Below, piece by piece: positions 57,514-64,000 of a DNA stretch of 64,000 nt. Below the pieces are notes generated by a model that ran no database searches, was not told the origin of the DNA, and saw only the letters and a program-made list of their open reading frames with translations. This DNA is from Daphnia pulex (lineage: Eukaryota > Arthropoda > Branchiopoda > Diplostraca > Daphniidae): contig NC_060023.1 of assembly GCF_021134715.1 (NCBI RefSeq), forward strand, positions 9,238,001 through 9,302,000, in the 5' to 3' direction. Position numbers and translations under genes: made by a program. How positions within the stretch are numbered: the stretch's first letter is position 1; every line of letters starts with the position of its first letter.

Positions 57514-60500
57514 TTACTTAATCATTGTTTGGGAGAGCAGTAGTAGAAGTGCCGTCAATGAAGATATGGGAACAGCGGAAGTTGCGAAACCAGAAAGATT
57601 TGTTGATCCTGAATTCGCATTATTTTTGGTCTTTCCACAATCCATAAGATTTGTTTCATTGGCAAAGCGGATTCGACCTTCCACACCTGTCGTAATTGGT
57701 GAAATCCTTTCCATGTAACCTATAATCGTGTCTACATCGAGACTACCTATAGCGAAATCAAAATAAATAGCGAAGGATCAGTGAGATTTCTGACTAAACG
57801 AAATTGAAATTTTTAGGTGTCACCCGTAAGTGTATGTTCAATAATGTTTCCTTTAATGGCGAAACCGTCCCCTCCACCCGCAAAAAAGCTAGCCACAGCG
57901 ATGTCGTAAGTTTCCTAGTAATTGTGCAATTACAATTTCAGAATTCATATTAGTATTTTTTCCCTGTAAAATGCATTAAATGAACCTCAGGCTGTACGGG
58001 ACGATAAATTGGAATGCGGCAATTATTACAACGAGCTAAAAGTTCCATTACTCTGTCCCCTTTGGACCTAGAGATGTCGTAGACAACACGGACACCTGTT
58101 GGGGTCAGTATAACAGGGTTAAACAACACAGTATGGAAATAAGGTATCGCCACAAATTCACCTGCAACCTGCAGAAATCCACCGAAAGGATCCAAAGCTT
58201 TAGGATCATAATCGTGCACAGTAAACTCGAAAATATTCTTCAGCGTTTCGCCGCTGATTTTGATAATATCGACCGTATTACTGAAAGGAGCGACAGCAAG
58301 GAGATCGCCATAAGTGATGGATCCTGTCAATCAAAGTTAGGCCATTGAATCCATCAAATCGAAACTAAAAACAATAATTCAACCGACCATTTTGAGCACG
58401 TTCGTCGATAGAAGCCCGAATTCCTCCGCTGTTGACGAGAGCGATAGCTACTTTATTCCACTGGCCCTCGCCTGCAAACTTAGTGAACTGCATTGAAATA
58501 AAAGGCATCATTAAATCATCGCATAGCATTTTTCATTATAAATCAATTCGGTTGTTTACCAAATCGACGTACGCGTCAGCTAGGAAATTTCCGAGATTGC
58601 ATTCAACCATTCGACATGACAGGCGATTTCCGTCTAAGAAAACCCGAGTTTTCCCAACTTCCTTTTCGGATAATGCTTCAACTTCTTTACGAAAAGGAAT
58701 TAATTCCTGCAAGACGCTCGGATCTGTTGGAAAGCTTTGATTAAGGCACAGCGTTGATCAATCAAATTTGGCTTGGCATAAAATACTACCTTGAGGTATA
58801 CTCTTATCCATAAGAATAGGGAGACCTGCTGTGGCGATGACCTCTCCTTCATCGTTAAATGTCACCATCAAGTTGCCCAGGTATTTGCCAAACGCAAAAG
58901 CTTGGACGACTGGCACACTTTTCCCAGATGGCTGTTTCACCATAGTCGGATACGGCCCCTGTGGCTCTTCGATTGATGGAGCCGGACCTATAACGAATAA
59001 GAAAGTATTAAACACTCAGAATAAAGAAAACAAAAACGAGCCAATAGATTAGACTATAAAGTTGTGTGCGCTACCATTCCACAGAAAAGTGTTGGTATGA
59101 CCGCCTACCACCACGTCGATGTCTGGAACTTTTGCAGCAATTTCCATATCTTTTAGATAACCTGCGTGACCGACTGCAATCAAAATATTGACTCCGCTCT
59201 TCTTGAGGCGTTCCGCTTCATCCCGAACGCCCTGAACTTCGTCAAAGATTTTGACGTTACCCGCGGAGGAGATATACTGCACAATTTGTCGTAATAAGCC
59301 AAAGGAAACACATTTTTAGGTTTTACAGATTCGCCGGATTGTCTAAAGGTAAACTTATATTACCGTTGTTTCTGTAGTCAGATAACCAATAATTCCAACA
59401 CTTTTTCCTCCAACTTGCACGACAATCGATTTAGAAATTTTCCCCTGTAGCCGAGGTTCATTACTGCTGTCAATATTGGCTGCCAACACCTTATATAGAA
59501 AATATTTTAAAAAATTGTCTAAAATTATTTCAAATACACATTTGATTGTTTACTGGGTGGTTGGCAGATTCCACAAATGGTATAAGCCCGTCAACTCCAT
59601 CGTCAAATTCGTGATTACCAAGCGACTATAAAAACAAAGGAATTGAATGAAAAAGCAATTAATACAGGGAAACACACAATCACATTAAAATCAAACCAAT
59701 GGGTGGTGAAAGAGCATTAGCAAGGGGATAGTAGTAAAGGAAGTAAACAAATCCTTATTAAAAGGCTTTCACGACCACGTACGTACCGGGAAGTGGGGCG
59801 TTTCCCCATTTATTGTGGTGAAATAAAAGCACAAAAACGTTTTACAAAATCCGGTTTTCCCCCTACGTCAAACATCATTACCGTACGTGATAGATCAATA
59901 ATTCACAAACAAAAAAAAACAATGCTATCGGGATGTGTACACATTTGAATCTAACGCGCCACACGGATGGGCGGCAACCACAACCAGGTCGATGAACAAG
60001 GAAAAAACACACTAAACATTTTGACTACAAAAAAAAAATAAACAATAGGGAATTCAGCATAACCTTCGTTGCAAAATCATCGGATTGGAAAGTGACCATT
60101 AAAAACGATGACGTCTGGTAAAAAATTTAGACAACGAAACTAAAAAGAGATAAGCAGCAAGTCGACAGGCACTTCTTTGAAAAGATTTCGCTAAAAAGTA
60201 GGCCACAACCAGCCCACGATCGTATCGCTGAAGGGTTCGTACGTTAGGAATTTGAGAGTGAAAAGTAAACAAAAAATAACTTACCATGGCGGTTAGGTTT
60301 AGCATGTTTCCAAAGTGGCTAACGGCCTTCCATTTGTGGATGCTATACCAGCTGCCGAGCGGTGACGGTGTGTCAATAAACCGAATGTAAAAAAAAAAAG
60401 CAGAAAGAAAATTCAGATTTCAAATTTGCCGCAATATTTTTAGATGGATGAGACTCACATGGTGCCCTGGAAGAAATCGCCAGCGTTGAGAAAAATCGTG

Positions 60501-60742
60501 TTCGGATGCTGATTCCGGATTTGTCGCGCTTGGTGGACGAGACGAGCGTAGCCGCCGAAACAATTGCCTTTATCCGAGTCCTGTTGTCTGCAAGTCCCTG
60601 CATTTTTGTTGGCCTCGTCGAAACGGCAGTGAATGTCGTTTGTGTGCAAAATGGTCAAATTGAATGAAGCTGACGTCCAATGGACAACAAATAGAAACAG
60701 CCATAGAAGCGGCAGAGCGTTGCGTGTCGATAAGGTTCGCAT
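57514..60742 (-). CDS. NT5E: Ecto-5'-nucleotidase (CD73-like), GPI-anchored
   Basis: Twelve minus-strand exons: 60742-60459, 60351-60285, 59625-59554, 59489-59364, 59276-59075, 58987-58790, 58723-58560, 58487-58388, 58323-58162, 58095-57986, 57914-57824, 57746-57514; 602 aa. Signal peptide LPLLWLFLFVVHWTSA. The metallophosphatase domain has the metal ligands in ILHTNDIHCRFDE, NAGDFFQGT, LGNHEFDDG, VGHAGY and VGGHTNTFLW. The C-terminal nucleotide-binding domain has VALVNSGGIRASID-type sequence (IALVNSGGIRA), GDLLAVAPFSN and FFAGGGDGF. The end, SAVPISSLTALLLLLSQ, is hydrophobic, as for a GPI anchor. The family hydrolyses extracellular AMP to adenosine; an apyrase-like relative is possible because arthropod salivary apyrases share this fold. 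Intron 2 is the largest at 659 bp. Confidence 0.92.
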
Positions 60743-60816
60743 TTTTCACTAGACTGTGAAAACGCTAAGCGCTTCACGTTATGTTTATACTCGGATTTAC
60801 TGAGAGGCGTCACGTG
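60743..60816 (-). promoter_or_regulatory. 5'-nucleotidase core promoter with TATA and two ACGTG cores
   Basis: On the minus strand: TATAAA at 60789-60784, an Inr-like TTCACAG with A at 60757, and the ATG at 60742, giving a 5' UTR of only about 15 nt. A CACGTG E-box (60811-60816) lies just upstream of the TATA box and AACGTG (60780-60775) just downstream; both contain the ACGTG hypoxia-response core. Confidence 0.45.
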
Positions 60817-62316
60817 AAAAATTTCCTATTCACTTTCGTTGGCCTTGGCAACTAACCCACGCCCAATAAACGGTCGACTCGAGCTGCGCTCTACGGCAGC
60901 TCTGTACGTTTCGTCTCCTATTCAAATTCTTGCTCAACTTCCCGTGCCATTTGATCGCAAGTATTTCCAAACTTAATTTCGTGAGAAGGATGTATGGGAA
61001 AAGGTACTAATTGAAATTGATATCTCATCAACTAGATTATAAACCCATTTGTCTCATACGATGAAAGCGTAAAATTAGTAAGTCACCCCCAAACATTTAT
61101 CTCACAATAGTTGGTTATTGTTTTCGTACAGCTGCTTACCAGGCAGCAGGCAGGAGGCAGCTGCTTACCGCATTCACACTGGCAGGAACGACGCAACGTT
61201 ACGGAAGCGAGGACTGGCGTAGCGTCATCAGTTGGGGGGAATCTGTAAGACAATAACACAATAACCCTTATGCCAATTCCTTTGCCTTGCAATGGGGGTG
61301 GTCGGTTGGAGCTTATACCCATCTAACGCCACGGTACAAATTATTCAAAGGCAAAGGCTCTACGCTACGCTTTGCTTAAGTTTCTAAATGTTAAGCACAA
61401 CAGTTAAACCTAAAATTCTACAATCATATTACTTATGATGCACTGTTATCTGAATTTTGTAACCTATGTGCTTATTATACTAAACAGCCAAGTGAAGCAA
61501 TAATACTGCCGTTGTCTCGTTACTGCTACGTCTTGTTAATAATATAAGTGTTAAGGATATCCAATGCAAAAATATTTCCATAAAAGACAATACTAAAAAA
61601 AAAAGAAAATAATAATAAAAAAACCTTTCACTTTTAGGTTTACCTGTGGCGTGTGAAGAAATTCAGAGAAAGGTAATAATATTCATCACCATAACCAGGC
61701 TAATGACATCTCGGGTGAGTGAAGGATGGTGGCCTCCACCGCAACTAGCGGATCTTGTTGACATAATAAGGAGACGATTTAGGTACAGGAAACGAAGAAA
61801 AGAAATCAGAAACAAGGAACTTTATCCAAAATTGATATTAAACAAAGCTGTTACCAAAATCGATCTTGCGATGTAGGTTTTCCGGTATTGACTGCGGAAT
61901 GCATTATACCAACTTGCGGTGAGCGATGACGACTATGATAAGAATGATAATTATAACTATTGAATCATGATTGTATAATTGTTCATTGAACGGATTAAGC
62001 GACTTGAATATTTGGAATGAAGCGATGCTTATGTAATTACCTTCAATCAATGTATGAATCACCTGAGCATTTAAGTGCAACAAACAGAAAATGCCCACCA
62101 AACAAACAGAATGCAGGATGTGTGCTGCATCCTAGTGTTAATTAATATTCAACCTTTTAAATGTTCCGGACTGATGAAGTAAATAAGAATATTTAATATT
62201 TACCCGCATAAATAAATTTATTTTCTTATTCACATTTAACACCCATCGATTAATAACAATGAAAAAAAAAATTACCGCCATAATTTAAAGAATATCGAAT
62301 AAAAGAAATTTCAGCT
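60817..62316. other. Intergenic gap
   Basis: About 1.5 kb. A short repeated GGCAGCAGGCAGGAGGCAGC tract lies near 61142-61165. A 76-codon plus-strand frame at 61646-61876 and a 79-codon minus frame at 61083-61322 have no recognisable similarity and are not called. Right end: 3' flank of the Tyr-rich gene. Confidence 0.45.
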
Positions 62317-63672
62317 CTAGTATTTGGGAGCTTCCTTGTAGTAAGCTGGAGAAGCATAGGTTGTGGTGTAATATTCTGGTGCTTTAGTGGTGTAGTAGCT
62401 AGGGGCAGAGTAATACTTCGGGGCTTCGGTGTAGTAACTGGGTGCAGCGTAAGTTGTGGTGTAATATTCCTGGGCTTTGGTGGTGTAGTATTGAGGAGCC
62501 TCTGTTTGGTAGTAACTAGGAGCTGAGTAGTACTTGGGAGCCTCGGTGTAGTAAGCTGGAGCGGCGTATGTTGTGGTGTAGTAAACTGGAGCTTCAGTGT
62601 AGTAACTGGGGGCAGCATACGTCGTAGTGTAGTAAGAAGCTGTGGTGTAATACTCGGGTGCCTTGGTGGTGTAGTAAACAGGAGCCTCGGTTTGGTAGTA
62701 GCTTGGAGCAGAGTAATACTTGGGTTCCTCGGTGTAGTAGGCTGGGGCAGCATACGTGGTTGTGTAGTATTCGGCCTTTTCGGTGTAGTACTTGGGGGCT
62801 TCGGTGTAGTAGCTAGGTGTAGCGTAGGTTGTGGTGTAATAAACTGGAGCCTCGGTGTAGTATTTGGGTTCAACGTAGTACGAAGGGGCAGCCGCTGTGT
62901 AGTAAGTTGGGGCTACGTAATACTTGGCAGCCTCAGTTGTGGTTGTGTAGCTCGGGGCAGAGTAGTACTTGGGGGCTTCAGTGTAGTAGCTAGGAGCAGC
63001 GTAGGTTGTAGTGTAGTAAACTGGAGCCTCGGTGTAATATTCAGCCGCTTTGGTGGTGTAGTACTTGGGAGCCTCGGTGTAGTAAACTGGGGCAGCGTAG
63101 GTTGTAGTGTAATACTCGGGTGCCTTGGTGGTGTAGTAAGTTGGAGCCTCGGTGTAGTAGCTTGGAGCAGAGTAATACGTGGTAGCCTCGGTGTAGTAAG
63201 ATGGGGCAGCGTATGTAGTAGTGTAATACTCCGGTGCTTTGGTGGTGTAGTACTTGGGAGCCTCGGTGTAGTAGCTTGGAGCAGAGTAATACGTGGTAGC
63301 CTCGGTGTAGTAAGATGGGGCAGCGTATGTAATAGTGTAGTACTCGGGCGCTTTCGTGGTGTAGCTCGGGGCAGAGTAATACTTTGGCGCTTCGGTGTAG
63401 TAGCTAGGGGCAGCGTACGTTGTGGTGTAATACTCGGGTGCCTTGGTGGTGTAGTACTTGGGGGCCTCGGTGTAGTAGGTCGGTGTAGCGTATGTTGTTG
63501 TGTAGTAGGGCGGCGGCGTGGGGTAGTATTCCTTCGCCGTTGTGGTTTGGTAAGAATATCCACCGTACCCAGGAGACATCGGTACACCCGTGGTCGACCC
63601 AGCCATCAACGATACAACACCCAACAGCAGCACGACGCCATAATTAACTAGACAATTTATAAATTTAAACAT
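62317..63672 (-). CDS. Secreted Tyr/Thr/Pro-rich repeat protein, probable extracellular structural (cuticle, shell or adhesive) protein
   Basis: 451 aa from the ATG at 63672. Signal peptide region GVVLLLGVVSLMAGSTTG, then MSPGYGGYSYQTTT and about 20 imperfect repeats built from YYTEAPKYY, YYTTKAPEYY, TTTYAAPSYY and YYSAPSYY to the C-terminus (YKEAPKY). Tyr is spaced as YY pairs with Glu/Lys between, a composition seen in cross-linked matrix proteins (dityrosine or quinone tanning); that role is inference. No chitin-binding RR motif is visible. The DNA is a GT-rich minisatellite-like array and length polymorphism is expected. A longer reading from an in-frame TTG at 63702 has no ATG and is not adopted. 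Confidence 0.8.
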   Translation of the reverse strand: MFKFINCLVNYGVVLLLGVVSLMAGSTTGVPMSPGYGGYSYQTTTAKEYYPTPPPYYTTTYATPTYYTEAPKYYTTKAPEYYTTTYAAPSYYTEAPKYYSAPSYTTKAPEYYTITYAAPSYYTEATTYYSAPSYYTEAPKYYTTKAPEYYTTTYAAPSYYTEATTYYSAPSYYTEAPTYYTTKAPEYYTTTYAAPVYYTEAPKYYTTKAAEYYTEAPVYYTTTYAAPSYYTEAPKYYSAPSYTTTTEAAKYYVAPTYYTAAAPSYYVEPKYYTEAPVYYTTTYATPSYYTEAPKYYTEKAEYYTTTYAAPAYYTEEPKYYSAPSYYQTEAPVYYTTKAPEYYTTASYYTTTYAAPSYYTEAPVYYTTTYAAPAYYTEAPKYYSAPSYYQTEAPQYYTTKAQEYYTTTYAAPSYYTEAPKYYSAPSYYTTKAPEYYTTTYASPAYYKEAPKY

Positions 63673-63702
63673 TATTAACCGATATAAATTGCCAAGTAAC
63701 AA

Positions 63703-63755
63703 CTAGAACCACAACAGAATTTACTTTAGGAATCAATTAAAAAGTAACTATTTAC
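63703..63755 (-). other. Probable 5'-UTR intron of the Tyr-rich gene
   Basis: On the minus strand GTAAATAG (from 63755) to GGTTCTAG (63703) gives a 53-nt intron in the leader. After splicing, an upstream ATG at 63759-63757 opens a 13-codon frame whose TAA overlaps the main ATG region. Confidence 0.4.
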
Positions 63756-63840
63756 CCATGATTGCGAACTGGTATTACGATGGAGATACAATAGGAGACA
63801 AGTAGTGCACTGCAGTTGTCGTGTCGGAGATGCTCACTCG

Positions 63841-63876
63841 ACTGATTTCAATTGTCTTTTCCCTCGCATTTTATAG
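63841..63876 (-). promoter_or_regulatory. TATA + Inr promoter of the Tyr-rich gene
   Basis: On the minus strand CTATAAAAT (TATAAAA 63875-63869) is followed by ATCAGTCG with the Inr A at 63843. The 32-nt spacing from the first T of the box to +1 is what a functional arthropod TATA/Inr pair requires. Confidence 0.65.
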
Positions 63877-64000
63877 GACTTCCCCTCACCCTGATTTGCA
63901 CCTTTAGCCTTACGGCTATTCTAATACCTACTTGCTGATAATGATGTAACACGTGCCATTCTCACTCTTCCTCTCTATTACTGTATGACACTCTTACCTA
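63877..64000. other. Window end, upstream of the Tyr-rich gene
   Basis: Short flank, nothing recognised. Confidence 0.4.

Noticed and set aside
6331-60742. Functional link between the PIG-X-like gene and the GPI-anchored 5'-nucleotidase because both concern GPI anchors
   Set aside because: They are 50 kb apart with unrelated genes between and no shared regulatory motif. Coincidence is the simpler reading.
62692-63651. A 319-codon open frame on the plus strand opposite the Tyr-rich gene, and long frames of 207 and 224 codons in another minus frame
   Set aside because: These follow from the repeated TAC/GTA-rich codons of the real gene, which are stop-free in several frames. The products are low-complexity, with no start context or signal peptide of their own.
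1-64000. CRISPR arrays, bacterial operons or prophage content
   Set aside because: The window is clearly an animal genome. No regularly spaced direct repeats with unique spacers were seen.

Overview
The window reads as the genome of a small crustacean, most likely Daphnia or a close cladoceran. The reasons are very short spliceosomal introns (mostly about 55-90 nt), a tandem array of cytochrome P450s that looks like the CYP3-clan CYP360A family known from Daphnia, arthropod-style core promoters, and DUF4789-like and Tyr-rich secreted proteins. Species and CYP names come from memory of family features, not from a search.

Layout. (1) 1-5992, plus strand: the C-terminal ~1,876 codons of the NURF chromatin-remodelling subunit BPTF/E(bx), from its first PHD finger to two C-terminal PHD fingers and the bromodomain. 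(2) 6331-7060, minus: a two-exon PIG-X-like ER protein of GPI-anchor synthesis. (3) 7490-32887, plus: eight apparently intact 13-exon P450 genes (510-515 aa) plus decayed exon 1/2 fragments. All eight have an Inr-like motif exactly 25 nt upstream of the ATG. Their upstream DNA falls into two classes, one carrying an FTZ-F1/ERR-type half-site. Several genes are mosaics, pointing to gene conversion. (4) 33530-33867: a decayed, unidentified coding fragment. (5) 35002-41112, minus: three paralogous four-exon secreted Cys-rich proteins. (6) 41816-43385: nested fold-back repeats with degenerate CCTAA tracts. (7) 43430-44572, minus: an intronless 380-aa anchored coiled-coil protein of unknown function. 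(8) About 45065-57085: a giant inverted repeat whose arms are collinear over ~3.5 kb and nearly identical in their inner part. Each arm holds two diverged tandem units with exon/intron-like edges but no long ORF. The spacer holds a small three-exon gene whose 3' end is part of the repeat. (9) 57514-60742, minus: a 12-exon GPI-anchored ecto-5'-nucleotidase. (10) 62317-63672, minus: a Tyr/Thr/Pro repeat secreted structural protein behind a TATA+Inr promoter.

How it fits together: mostly independent loci. The P450 array is a local detoxification/metabolism cluster evolving by duplication and conversion, and the three Cys-rich genes are a second tandem family. The inverted repeat is the least explained part of the window. 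Exon coordinates were assigned by reading splice signals and frames by eye; paralogue agreement makes the P450 models strong, while single-copy models rest on frame and phase consistency.
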